DNA of 64,000 nt, taken from NCBI GenBank assembly GCA_945643635.1, contig CALZFC010000056.1, positions 215,001-279,000 on the forward strand. Reading direction: 5' to 3'. This document shows, piece by piece, positions 11,484-23,013 of this stretch. The notes beneath the pieces are model-generated. The model did no database searches. It was given only the letters and a program-made list of their open reading frames with translations, and was not told the origin of the DNA. The number at the start of each line of letters is the position of its first letter. Positions within the stretch are counted from its first letter, which is position 1. Source of the stretch: Allodiplogaster sudhausi (lineage: Eukaryota; Nematoda; Chromadorea; Rhabditida; Diplogasteridae). The position numbers and the translations under genes were made by a program.

Positions 11484-11797
11484 TTCGCTGCGATGATTTT
11501 TTTGAAGACGGTGCTGCACCTTGCGAGATCGAGCGCGACCTGTTCCGCGGCGAGAGAGACACTGAAGATGGGGACAGCGATGGATGTTTTGGAAGAAGAC
11601 TACGGCGTGTCGTTCGCACGAGGTCAACTGCTCCAGTAATGATTTTTTTTTAAACTTCAAAGCTACTTTTCCAGCGTGCGGTGATGAGCGACTGGTATCT
11701 GCGCAGGCTGGATGGGACAGGCAGGGAGGCCATTCTTCCCCAAGAAGTGCAGTGTTGGACAAGACTTGCGATCTTTCCTTGCCGCCGAGATAGATAA
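11484..11797 (+). CDS. Small two-exon open frame inside the non-autonomous element
   Basis: Exon A (11484-11635) encodes an acidic stretch beginning after CDDFFEDG and rich in Glu/Asp/Arg. A 39-bp GT-AG intron follows. Exon B (11675-11797) encodes MSDWYLRRLDGTGREAI and more before TAA. The codon pattern and the in-phase intron look protein-coding. No start codon was fixed; an upstream ATG near 11372 followed by Lys/Cys codons may belong to an earlier exon. The family is not recognised. It could be a remnant of a second transposon protein or a captured host fragment. Confidence 0.4.
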
Positions 11798-12398
11798 CGC
11801 CGGCGTTATATGAACAGGCGTGACTTTCGGTGTGCAATATGAACAGGCGTGACTTTCGGTGTGCGAGTGTCATGAAGTTTGTTTTCCGAAAAAAATTAGG
11901 ATTGCTCACTACCGGGCCCACCAAAGCTCCGTGAACGCCCCCTTGCCCGTTCATTTTCCGCATGTTAGGATTCCCGTTTTGATTGTCATGTGATTCTGGT
12001 AACTAGAAGAATAAATGTACTTGTCAAGTGATGAAAGCAGGCACGAGAAAAGCAATGAATAAGGGGCAGCGAACGGTATGATAAGGGGCCCGGATGAGCT
12101 GGATAGGGGGCCCAGGTATGTGGAAAAGGGGGTGCTACAACGGAGAATAAGGGGCCCCTGTTCGTTGTATAAGTGTCCACGTCGTAGTCTTTCGGGAGCT
12201 TACGCGCTTGATCAGGGGCCCCGGCTAGCAGAATGAGGGGCCCACGCCGGGTGGATTAGGGGCCAAAATGGGTTCTCTCTTGGCCGCTAAAAATCGCACG
12301 TCGTGGCCCCTTATTCCCCATGCATGGGCCCCCTTTAAAATTCCTGTGATAGATGAACGAGATGAACAGATGAACTTTCCTAACTGCCGTTCTTCACA

Positions 12399-12720
12399 AG
12401 CAAGACACTTACAGTATCCAAAAACAAAATTAGTCATCCAATGGGTCATAGAGTTCACTTGATTTAGTTCGTATGTATATGGGATTTGTTCTTGGAAGCT
12501 TCTGCAAATTTCTTTTAAAGGAGATGAAAAGGCTTTGAATTGAAAATAACGTGGTATTTAATTTTGCGTTCGGTTTTAACAAAGTTGTAGCATAATTTCT
12601 CACTTTGTTAAAAACGCGTGAACGATTTTGCGAAATGGGTGGTGGTTTCATGTAACATAGTAAATTTTAAAAACATCATCAGTTTGCTGGATTTGAGTTT
12701 GCTCTTTTGGATAAGGTACG
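12399..12720. other. Upstream region of metaxin-1
   Basis: AT-rich sequence between the transposon complex and the metaxin start codon, with no open frame of note. It presumably holds the promoter and any trans-splice acceptor, but no specific site is recognised. Confidence 0.4.
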
Positions 12721-14242
12721 ATGGAGCTGCACGTGTGGCCGGCCGACTTTGGTCTGCCTACCATAGACCCGCCCTGTCTCACCTTCTTGGTTGGCATTTC
12801 CTTCTACTTCTTGTAATCTTAATTTCAGAGATCGGAAGAGGAAAATTTTAACTAGTATTCTTGCTTGTTCTTGAAGGCCTGCTCTAAGATGTGCGCGAGT
12901 CCTGTCACCGTTGTCCAGTCCACTGCGCCATGGAATTCGCCTACTGGTATGTGCTTATTTTTTTTTTTTTTTGAACACCACGACCACGATGTAACTCCTG
13001 TTTAATATTAGGAAAGCCTTGGTCGTTTACATTTTTGTTTTTATTAGGAGAATATCCTGTCTTCGTCGATAAGAGCAAAGGCGATTGCGCTCCTGTCGTT
13101 GAATTTGATAAGTTAGTTTTCTTTAACTTGGATCGTAGCATAAATTGCGTTTTATTGCGTTTTATTTGAGACGTGCTTGCTCATTACTTTCATCTTGAGG
13201 TTCGTGGAACTTCTTCGGAAAAGTGGGCAGGAAGTTGTGATTGATGGAGAGCTGACAAGCGCAGAGCGCGCTGAATTGGACGCTTTTTCATGTCTGTTGG
13301 CCGAGAAGTTGTACCCTGCCCTGGTAAGAACTTACTGCCAATCTGGAATCGACGTTTGTCATTCTGAATGATTTAGTTGTATGCTCAATGGGTGGACGAG
13401 CTGAACTACACGACTGTTACTCAGTATTGGTACTCTTCGCGCCTCTCCCTCCCGTACAGTCTCTACTATGTTGAGAAAAGACGAGCCAAAGCAAAACGTT
13501 TTCTCTCTGGACGCACTCCCAACCAGGTTAATGCTGCATATTTAAGAAAAAATGAATTGGCAGTGCTGTGAGAAAATTTTAATTGTTAAGCTACTGCGGG
13601 ATGCATTGCACACTTTAAATCTTCTGTCTGCCAAGCTGGGAGACAACAAATACCTGTGCGGCAACAAGTCGGTCATGATTTAATTAAGATGATTTGGTTG
13701 ATTCGTTCATCGCTTTTTCGTTCTTTGACTCTTACGAACACCGGTTGCAGACCGAGCTCTCTGGATGCTGTTGTCCTCGGCTATCTGGCTCCGCTTCTGC
13801 GACTTCCCTTCCCCAACGACCGACTCCAGCTGCATCTCTCGGGCTGTCCCAATCTCGTGCGCTTTGTGGAGTCCACAATTTCCATCTACCTTCCTCTCTC
13901 TGAGGTTTGCTTCCATTTTATCTGTCATTTATATGATTTCTTACTCGTACTCTTTACTTGTTTCATATCCATTTGCGGTAAAATGCTCTTCAGGATGAAC
14001 TGCGAGCTCAGCGAGCGGAGAAACGATTGTGGACTAATCGAATGAGCCGAGCGGCTGCAGAGAGAAGACCAGAACGGGCCAAGGAGGAGGAAGCTGGTGG
14101 GGGAGGGGGCGAGGAAATGCCCCTTCGGGATTCCCTCTTCTTCGCCCTCGGGGCCGTCACCCTCTCCCTCCTCTTTGCTGTCCACACCGGAATCATTTCT
14201 GTAACTATCGATGATGAGTCCGCTCTCATTGCTGAGCAGTGA
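12721..14242 (+). CDS. mtx-1: Metaxin-1, mitochondrial outer membrane import component
   Basis: Eight exons join in phase: 12721-12789, 12877-12946, 13048-13111, 13200-13323, 13377-13526, 13591-13667, 13751-13904 and 13994-14242, giving 318 residues. The start [20 protein letters not shown] is a classic metaxin-1 N-terminus. The failed-axon (thioredoxin-like) half includes [13 protein letters not shown]. The GST-C-like half has the conserved FLSGRTPNQ helix region and [17 protein letters not shown] Lys/Arg/Glu linker leads to a C-terminal tail anchor, [17 protein letters not shown]; metaxin-2 lacks such an anchor, which favours metaxin-1. Metaxins are known to work with the SAM complex in beta-barrel insertion and, in nematodes, as adaptors linking mitochondria to motors. 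A skipped 10-bp stretch near 13012 would break frame and is treated as intronic. Confidence 0.93.
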
Positions 14243-14616
14243 AAGACACTTCGATTCATTCACTTCGTCTTGCCTTCTAACACCCACTTTTTGTTAAGTG
14301 TTTCTATTGAAATGGATGGAAGTCAAGCTAAGCTTGCCATCGCTTGCCAACTGCAAGTTTCTAGCTAGGCGTAGTCTCTTAGTTGCTAGTCTAGTCATTC
14401 CTTTTATTACTCCAGTTAATAACTGTAAGCAAGATATATATTTTTAGTGCATGGACCTGTAATGTATCCCAGGGGCGGGGTTGTAATCCCATTGGCCTTG
14501 CGTTATCGTAGTCTTTTGAGTGCTTCCTCACGTGAGACACGGACGGTTTGCCGTATACCTCTCAATGATCCATGTCCTGTCTTCATGAGGGGGTTAACAT
14601 TCTTTCTCTGGTCGTC

Positions 14617-14660
<44 letters not shown>

Positions 14661-15074
14661 CTGTCCCTTTAACATAAACTTCCCATTCTCTAGATCCAAG
14701 AATGTATTTCTTTCAGTATGTCCCCATGAATGCAATTCTTCATTTCCCTTTACATTGTGCTTCTCCTTCTCTCCTTTGCTCTTCTTTGTGATGTATAATT
14801 CTTCCTGAAAGTGTACGAAAAGGAGCGATAAGCTGGCACCTTTCTCTCTCATCGTATTTCACTGGAACAGCTCAGCAGAAAGGGAAAGTAAAGTAGGCGG
14901 TGCCGCAGGGGAGATCGCATGCTGCGCGGGATTGAGGAAAGAGAGAGAGAGAGAGAATGCGAGATGATGACGGACTGGGAAGAGGAGGGTGGATGACCGG
15001 TTCGGCTCCATGCCGGTAGTTCTGTGGGATACCACGATGGATGGGCTATCGAACACGCAGCTTCCTCGCACACT

Positions 15075-15122
<48 letters not shown>

Positions 15123-15152
15123 CTCGCTCTCCCCTATCACTGTCTCTCACTA
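14243..15152. other. Intergenic with (CT)n/(GA)n tracts
   Basis: Between metaxin-1 and the Dispatched gene. It contains (CT)n at about 14622-14660, (GA)n at 14938-14957 and (CT)n at 15078-15120, the last only 33 bp before the Dispatched start codon. Open frames here are low-complexity and not believed. Confidence 0.6.
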
Positions 15153-16003
15153 ATGAATATGCAGATGCGAGATCTAGGCCTGATCTACTCTTCATTAATC
15201 TACTCTTATCCATGGATTGTTGTGACCGTCTCTCTTCTCTTCACTGCCATCATCCCAACTTCTCTTCTCTACTTTCGCCCTCCACATCTCACTGCCAATG
15301 CAGAAATTGTCAGCTCTTCTAATTCTTTTAAATATTGCTATAAATACCGTCGAAGCAGTGCATATGTTTATTTAAGGGTTTCGATACGAAGAATACGGAA
15401 TGGTCGGGCCCTCGCCTGGCTTGGCAGCAACTATCCTACACTCTTCTGGTACGTTCATGTCCTAGCTGAGCTTGTTTGTCTGCACTTTGCATGGTTGAAT
15501 CGGTACATTTGCTATGATTTATTTGAGACATCGAATCGTGTGTCGTTTCTTCCGTCAGAGCCAGGAGAAGAAGAAGCAGGAAGAGGACGAGTGAAGAGAG
15601 CTTGGTCGGATGAGTTGATGAGTGTCCTGACCAGCATCCCCTGTTATGAGTCTCCGATTCCACTCAGTCAGCTCAAGCACTTCAGTTTATAACATTTTTC
15701 TTAAACAATGTTTTAATGTTATTTTTAAACATCAATTTGGCAACAAAATCAACTGCGAAGTCATTTAAGCTATCCTTTTTTTCAGTGAACCATTTGAGCC
15801 AATTTGTGGTTGAATTGGATTCCCTCGAAGAACTCTTCGACGAGCGTCTTCTTGCCATCTTCTGCGATCTTCAATCGGCCATTAAGGAACCCTTGAGTGC
15901 CTTTGACCAAGTACGAATTTTATTCGAGTCGTCGCTTACGTTTTGTCCATTTTTCCTTTAAGACCCTTTATATTAATGTTTTGTACTTTTGCATCGAGCT
16001 CTC

Positions 16004-16058
<55 letters not shown>

Positions 16059-18095
16059 AGTTTACCCCGTACCGCTCAGTGTGGAGTGCGTCTGCCTTTG
16101 CTGCGTGTCTCTCTCCTCGCCTGCTGACTTCCTGCTCCCAAATGACATCTGAAGATGTCTCCTCCTTCCGTGATTTGGTTTTCCTCTGCTCTCCCTTTCG
16201 AGAAGAGATCATCGCCTGTTTCACTCAGTTCTCCCCGCAAGCTTCGCATTGCCAGGATGTCAGTATATTTTAATCTCTGCCAAGTCTTCTCCACTTCACT
16301 CTCTTTAAACCTTTGTATTTTGTAGATTCCCTCGAATTGTTCGTCTACAATGGTAGTGGACCTCTTCTACCGCGTGCTGCCCTCCGACCTCTCTGCCCGT
16401 CCTCTCCACCTCAACACCTTCCTTCCAGTCTTCACTCTCACTGGTTATGCCACCCAGAACATTCGTGTTCCTCTTCATCTCTACGACCAACTCGAGGCTG
16501 CTCTTCGGAACTTTACTACTAATCATCAGCTTAAGCTTAGAGGTACTTTTCTTCTTTCTTAATACAAGTATCTCTTTATATTCTCTTTCTTATGATTATT
16601 TAATGTAAGTTAGAAGTATTTCCTGTAACGTAATTCTTCGTGAGGGTTGGCGATGGACGTGAAGAGAGAGCGTCTTCTGCTCTTCGCTCTCTCGGATTCC
16701 GTCCTCGCTATCGTCGCTGCTCTTCTCGTCATCTTCTGTGTTGCCTTCCACTCCAGATCTGTTAGTCTTTCTCTGCTTAAGATTCAGGTTCAGAGCTATC
16801 CACCTCATGCTTCCGTTGTTTTATAGTTCATCTTGAGGTTATCTATGCAGTGATGGTGTTCCTGCAACTGTGTCTTTCTGTCTGCTCCTCTCTGGCTATA
16901 TACTCTCTCTTCACTCTCGAATTCCCTCTCCTTAACTTGGTGACTTTCGTATTGCTCGTGGCCATTGGTTCGGACGATGCTTTCCTTCTGCACTCGACGT
17001 TTCCTGAGAAGCTCTCAGAACAATCTGTTCACGAGGTTTCTCTCTGTGGTGGATACTGTAGAGAGCAGTGGTCGAAGTCTTCTTTGCAGGCTCTTGCCCA
17101 CACTTCTTCCACAATGTTTTTGACTTCTTTCTCGACGGCGGTTCCTTTCTTCTTGAATTGTCTCTCCGATGTTCTCGTTTTCCGTTGTTTTGGACTCTTT
17201 GCTGGCACAACAGTCCTCATCAACTTTTTGCTGGTACCGTATTTTTTCTCTTATTTTCCGTTCTTCCAACAACGGGTGTATGTTACCTCCAGCGTCTTCA
17301 GGTTGTTTCCTTCCTACCAGCTGTTCTTGTCTTGCAACGCCGTAGTTGTCTTTCCTGGCCAAAGCTGCCTTCGACAGGTAGCCTAGCTGCCCCTTCCCCT
17401 ACCCCCTCTCCTCCACCCCTTGCCAGGTGCTTGTCTCCGTGACTCCTTGCACTCCGCCCTTCCCTGGGTTCTCCTGGCCGGTCGCTTCCTCTGGTTGAGT
17501 TGTCTCTCCCTCGTAGTCATCTCTGCCGCTGTTGTCGTCTACTCCGATCTTCATCTTCCTGAATACAATCCACTCCAATTGTTTGTCTCCTCAAATCCAC
17601 ATGAGTGGTAAGTTCTTTCAGATTTCCAGTATTCTTTATTTCCCTCGTGTTTAAATATGGCTCATCCCCTTCTCTCCCTCTGAGTCTCTCCCTATCCCCT
17701 CCCCTCTTTCTGTGTGAGTCTCTCCCTTTCCTCTGCCTCCTTTTCTCTCTGAGTCTCTTCCTATCCTCTCTCTCTCTCTCTCTTCCTCTCTCTATCTGTC
17801 TCTTTCTCTCTCATTCTCTATGCTCTCTGTCTCCCACAGGTATGACAACCATGCGCAGAAGACCTTCTCATTCGTGGCAGACAAGGTGGCTATCCCCCTT
17901 CCTGCCCGTCTGGTGTTCGGAATCTCCCCCGTGCGAGCCTCTTCGCACTTCGACCCGGACCTGCCCCTCGGCCTGCAGCCTGACTCCACCTTCTCTCTCT
18001 CCTCTGTCAAGGATGTCCTCCAACTCTCAGATACCCTCTATCGGATACGCCAGTTGCCCTTCGTGCAACATCCAACTCCATTCTGGCCAGAGCGG

Positions 18096-18144
<49 letters not shown>

Positions 18145-18342
18145 CTCTCTGTCTCACTCTGTCGCGTCTCACTTTTCTTTTTCACTCCGCTCACTCTCTG
18201 TCTCCTTGTTTCTCTCCTCTCACTCTCTCTATCTCTATCTTACTATGTCTCTCTCTCCTAGCTGCACTCTCTCTCTCCTCTCTCTCTTCTCTCTCTCACT
18301 GTCTCCCTGTTTCTCTCCTCGCACTCTCTCTCTCCTCACTCC

Positions 18343-18378
<36 letters not shown>

Positions 18379-19623
18379 CTCTCTCTCTCTCTCTCTCTTT
18401 GTGCTTCTCTTCCAGTTTTGTGTCGTGGTCTTCATCGTGGACGTGCACGGCGGGGTTCCTTTGCTGTAACATGAGCTCTCCCCACTTCTCGTCTTCCTGG
18501 CTTGACTTCTGTCTGCGTAACTCGACTGCCTTCCTTCCCACTCACTACAATGACACCCCATCTTCGACAACTCCACCTTCGCTCTCCGTGGCTACTCTGC
18601 CATGGTTCCCACTCTGCTCAGGTTATCACTCCCTCACTCTTCGTCTTAATTTAATCGGCCAAATCTGTATGTTATGTAACTTCTTTTCTTTTTTGATATT
18701 CTCACCGCTTCGCGAATCTCTCTTCATCAATGACTGCGATCTCAGCCGGGATTGGTCCTTTGAAGGGTGGTTGGTGGACCACCGAGTGGCATCTCATGTC
18801 CACTTGGTTCGACCTCCAGAGGGCCGTTGTTTCCGACTGCAAATGGTTCGGTGCTACTTTTGAATTCTTCAGTTGACTTCTTAGATCGTACTTTGCATTT
18901 GGTAGAATGTTCTGATTGCAGGTCCGTGCTGATCTCCTTGGTGGTTGTGTCGGTCTTTGCGGTGGCGGTGCTCCGTCTCCAAGCAATCCCCGCAGTGCTC
19001 TCGATCTCGGCCGTCATTGTTTCTTCCGTTGGAATGGTTCCACCGTCTTCCATCTCCTTTGCATTTGATTATCGTGAAAAGTGCAGGTGACCTTACTTGG
19101 CTGGGTCCTGGGCCTACTAGAAGCGGTGATTCTTGTTCTGGTTGTCGGTCTCTCTTTCGACTACACTCTTCACTACGGGGCTGCCCTGCCTAAGACGGGC
19201 TGTGCTGAACATCGCATTGTAGAGGTATCTACCGTTATTTAGAGAACGAGAGAGAGAGAGGAGAGAGAGAGAGGGAGGGAGAGAGAGGAGAGAGAGAGAG
19301 TTGCTGTTGAAGGGGGTGGAGCGGTCAGTAGTGGCGGTGTCCCTTGCCGCGGTGACTTCCATCGTGGCCGGAGTGGCTATGCTCCCTTCCTCAACTCATG
19401 CCTTCTTCCAGGTTGCTCTCACTCTTCTCTCCTGTACTAATCACTCTCCTTCCTCTCGCAGATCGGTGTCTTCCTGGTTGTGTCCACGGGTGTGAGTTGG
19501 CTCTTCGCCACTTTCTTCTTTCTCCCAATTCTCTCCCTAACTCTGCCTCGGAAGTCCTCTGAATGCTCTCGTTGCAAGGAAGAAGCATCTGACATCCCGC
19601 TCACGAATAACAATAAGTTTTAG
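15153..19623 (+). CDS. Dispatched-family sterol-sensing-domain transporter (CHE-14/DISP-like)
   Basis: Seventeen exons give about 930 residues: 15153-15308, 15377-15448, 15528-15666 (or 15684), 15786-15910, 16061-16258, 16326-16542, 16645-16787, 16838-17233, 17302-17377, 17427-17607, 17840-18094, 18416-18621, about 18746-18845, 18922-19036, 19087-19224, 19301-19411 and 19462-19623. Diagnostic features: TM1 followed by GFDTKNTEW (the GF-x-T/R motif after TM1), a first sterol-sensing block with [12 protein letters not shown], and a second block with [15 protein letters not shown]. These Asp residues match the charged TM4 and TM10 residues of the RND/Dispatched fold. Dispatched proteins release lipid-modified ligands; nematode CHE-14 acts at apical membranes of epithelia. 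A GRVKR site near 15590 could be a furin site in the first loop. Around 18550-18700 two readings compete (see findings). The last intron before 19301 is a purine (GA)n tract. Confidence 0.88.
16004..16053. repeat. (CT)n tract serving as a polypyrimidine tract
   Basis: A nearly pure (CT)n run ends directly at the TTTCTTTAG acceptor of Dispatched exon 5. Similar (CT)n runs fill the introns before exon 11 (about 17690-17830) and exon 12 (about 18095-18405). Confidence 0.9.
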
Positions 19624-20338
19624 TAGACTGAAGCTAGGCACTAGATGAAGTAGTTCTTCCCTTCCTAAGAGAACTTTTTAAAAGTTCTATAAAGAAACCT
19701 CACGAACTTCTAGCTCGTTGCTCACCAGTAGCTCCATATTTTTGTCTCGGTTGAACGGGTTTTACCCTCATCTTTCCGTGTCGCTTTAGTACGGGTAGTT
19801 TGATGATTTCTGACATTTGAAGTCAGCAAAGTCAAACGATGCTTTATTCACTGGTCTCCGTACACATATTTGAATAAAGAAACGAAATAAAGGTTGTTAT
19901 GCTTTCATACTTGTCATCTATTATCAGTGCGTAGACATCTTAAAATAAAACAATAATAAAACCAATTATTTGCAAGCAATTAATTGAAGAGAACATTCAG
20001 TGGAGGGGGAGAATTGGTGAGAATATAAGAAGTCTTGGTACAAAACACGGACTGGTGTTCGCTCAGGCAGAGTTTGTGTCAACTTTGCACCATAGATCAA
20101 TTCAAAATGTGTGGTTTTTTCAACTAAGTTTATCTGATTTCTTTCTATTGAATTGATTTGAGGCGACAATTCGAAATTTTGTGATGTAGATAATGAAGCA
20201 TTGGGTACTGTAAGAGAATATTAAGTACCAGAGGATGTCCATAATTTGTTGATGCTTCGAGAGTTTTGATTGGTCTGCTTCTCAGTTGCGTGCTCGCTGC
20301 TTCGGTCTCTTATCTGTCTATTCAGGTCATGGGCTGAG
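19624..20338. other. Intergenic, Dispatched to YEATS gene
   Basis: AT-rich with no convincing coding frame. AATAAAG at about 19873-19893 could be polyadenylation signals for the Dispatched transcript. Confidence 0.45.
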
Positions 20339-22179
20339 ATGGGACAGGGCAGCCGCACCCTCCTCGTGCGGCTTAAACTCGGCCATTGCTCCGAGTTGCT
20401 TCCGGTCAACAATGAATTGGGCCACACTCATCGGTATAATTTTTTTTCTTGCCTACTTCCGAATTATGTTTTTTTTTGCATCTCGCCGTTCTATTCCAGG
20501 TGGACGGTTTTTGTTCGTTCTTCTGGTCCAAATGAGTTCACCGACCGGTCATTCATCTCAAAGGTCCATCCTTTTTGCCTTTGTGGAGTACTTAACGGGA
20601 TAACAGTTTTCTAATTTGCCCTTTTCCTTTTTTGTTGTTTATACTGGATGCATAAAATATTTTAGGTATGCTTCCAACTTCACCCGGATTTTCCAAGCCC
20701 GAAGCGGGTTGTGAAGGAACCACCATTCGAAGTAACGGAAACTGGCTATGCTGGCTTCGTGATCCCCGTGACCATTCACTTCGCCGGAACTAAACATGTC
20801 TACAACCTTGATTATGACTTCAACCTCACTATGGGTTTGCCAGTTCTTTCTTGCTCACTCATTTGGGGTCGTGATTATTCACCTTCTTTTTTCTTCCTCC
20901 CTAATGCTGACTTGTTGCAGAGAAGAGAGCAACATATACGACATATCACGTGATAGAAGTCAAGGTTTGTTTTCTTCATATATATTTTTTCAAACTCGTT
21001 TGCCAATAATGTATTCACCAAATCGTCACTTTGCAAGTTATTTAGGATGTTTCATCCGAATTCGCTATAATTGGTCGTGGTTATGGCGCGGAGAAGAGGC
21101 GTTCTCGTGAGAAAGAACCCAATGCAGAGGGTACTGTAACCAAGAAGAAGAGAGATTACGATCCGCAAGTTCGTTCGGTCAAATCTTGGTTACTACTATG
21201 TTGTTTAAATATCCTCCCTCTCTTTCTCTCTATCTCTATCTTTCTCTCTTTCTCTCACCTTTGTTGTTTTCCAGTTACTTTTATAAAATGAGTCAAGAAA
21301 GGTTTTTTATAAAATGAGCCATGAAAGGTTTAATATTTTTTGGTTGCAATACATGAAAGAGCAGTGGCTTGAAGATCGTCGCAATGTTCAGGAAGGCCCT
21401 TCTACTTCCTTAGCCGCGTCGTCTTTTCAACTCAATCAATTCTCGCCAGCTTCCGCTGCTCTTTTTGAACAGGGACACAGTCAGTTTTCCTGTCACCTTC
21501 TTCAAAGTTTTAGTAGTGTGTATATCAATAGTCTTAATATTATGTAGTGATTGTGATTTACAGGCTCGAAGCCTTCGAAGTATCTGTTGCCGAAAATTGG
21601 GCGAGAAGGAACAGGGAGCCGCGACGCATCACGCAACGCGTCGCCACGCATGAAAGGCTCTCGCTTGGCTGAGCAACGCGGCAGCCGCCCCTCCAGTCGT
21701 CCCTCTTCTGCCGCGGGCGCTTTGCCCGTCCCTTCCTACGCCCTTCCAGCTCCAACCATCGTCCTCCCTGCCAAGGGGGCTCGCTCCGTCTCTCCGTCAG
21801 CTGCCGCTCCCACGCCGGTATTATTTCGCTGTCTGGCTCGATGATTTCTTCTCATTATAAATGTTGTTGTGTGCAGATTCGCTCTCCGCCAGAGCCCGAG
21901 CCAGTCCCGTCCACCTCGACCACTGCAACCAATGGAGCCCCACATGCCTCGGAAATAGACTTGCCCTTCTTGCATAGATCCCTTCAATCAGTACGCGACC
22001 CTTCCGTTCTTTTCGATGTCGCGTGTTTCCTCGTTGACCATGATCCCTCTGCCAGAGTCTCCCTCTCTCGTTGCTCTCTCTCCTATGATCTCTCTCTTCT
22101 TGATTCTCAAGCTGTTATCTCACTCCAGCGGCTGCTCTCCTCTTCCCTTCCAGGATCTTCCAGTACTTCAACTCCTTAG
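20339..22179 (+). CDS. AF9/ENL-type YEATS-domain chromatin reader
   Basis: Eight exons join in phase: 20339-20433, 20500-20563, 20666-20834, 20921-20964, 21046-21168, 21362-21479, 21564-21817 and 21877-22179, giving 389 residues. Residues ~5-125 form a YEATS domain: a GHTHRWTVFVR beta strand, VCFQLHPDFPSPKRVVKEPP, then ETGYAGFVIPVTIHF, the loops that bind acylated histone lysines. The V-x-F-x-LH-x-FP spelling is closer to AF9/ENL (MLLT3/MLLT1) than to GAS41. A basic/Ser/Pro-rich middle follows. The last ~65 residues end in a helical block with SYDLSLLDSQAVISLQRLL, which matches the C-terminal ANC1-homology domain that recruits elongation-complex and DOT1L partners in AF9/ENL. The acceptor of exon 6 (AAAGAG|CAG) is weak and was chosen for frame. 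A role in transcription elongation is inferred from the family. Confidence 0.88.
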
Positions 22180-22360
22180 CCATATCTGTTTCTAGAAGAG
22201 TTGAAGAGAATATTCTACTTGTTCTTTCTTGCTCACTCCGCGTTGAATTATTCATTTTTAACGACGGTTGTTCTTTGTCTCAGGTCTGTTTTCCTGTTAT
22301 ATGTTATGTTTTATAGTCAAGTTGTTCATAAACAATGGGAGAATGCGCAGAATTGGGTCA

Positions 22361-22976
22361 ATGGGACTGGTAAGGACATGGAGGAGGGCTGGGAGGGTCG
22401 GGAGACTTGAAGTTGTTAGTGAAGGAGTTTGGTGGAGGATGAGGGTGGGGAACTGTGTGTCGGTCTCAGTCGTCAGTGGAGTTCTCTCGGTTGCCATTCT
22501 CTTCTTTGTCGTCCCAATTCAACTTCGACAGTTTCAGAAGATTAGAAATGATTTTGACGATCAAGCGAAAGCAGTGAAGGTTCACTTCTTTGCTGTCCTT
22601 CATGGCATGTTTTACATGTGATTGCTTCATTTTCACAGGAAATATTCTCACGTTTCGACAACGACGAACCATTGAATCGAAATAAAAGAAAGGCCGGCCC
22701 TACCGCAGGTTCTTGTACAGATTTCATCTAATAACTGACTGCATAACTTGAGGGATCCTGACTGGTCTTCCTCTCGGGTTCATTCCTTTTCCATTCCAAA
22801 AGTTCCGCTTTGTAAATCCTCGGGCCGCCAGAAAGAAAGTCCGCATGGTTGAATATGATGTGATGCCAAATACAGTGGATGTCGACGACTGCCGTGGGCC
22901 TCCAGGACTATCGGGTAAGTCTTTCGTTCTCTCGCTCTATTTCTGTCTCTCACTTTCATTCGCTCTCTCTCTTACT

Positions 22977-23013
<37 letters not shown>

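Larger units (their letters stand above)
6870..12398. mobile_element. Non-autonomous inverted-repeat transposon, interrupted by another
   Basis: The left end (about 6870-6916, containing GTTAGGAAAGTTCATCTG) reappears inverted at about 12350-12398. Between the ends lie only 11041-12349 of its own sequence, because a 4.1-kb element (6917-11040) has inserted just inside the left end. The right flank of the insertion (CACAGGAATTTTAAAGGGGG) matches, inverted, the sequence next to the right end (CCCCCTTTAAAATTCCTGTG), which restores a continuous foldback. The interior is studded with GGGGCC-type blocks such as TAAGGGGCCC and carries a small two-exon open frame at 11484-11797. The terminal GGAAAGTTCATC is shared with the inserted element, so the two are relatives. 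Confidence 0.7.

Noticed and set aside
13010..13025. A micro-exon in metaxin-1 (GAAAGCCTTG)
   Set aside because: Including it shifts the frame and gives a stop. Skipping it restores the conserved metaxin sequence.
18095..18410. Ser/Leu-rich coding sequence within the Dispatched gene
   Set aside because: It is a (CT)n-filled intron between two phase-matched exons.
22180..22360. An operon linking the YEATS gene and the collagen gene
   Set aside because: The close same-strand spacing is suggestive for a nematode, but no spliced-leader acceptor or U-rich element could be pinned down, and collagen genes are usually regulated alone.
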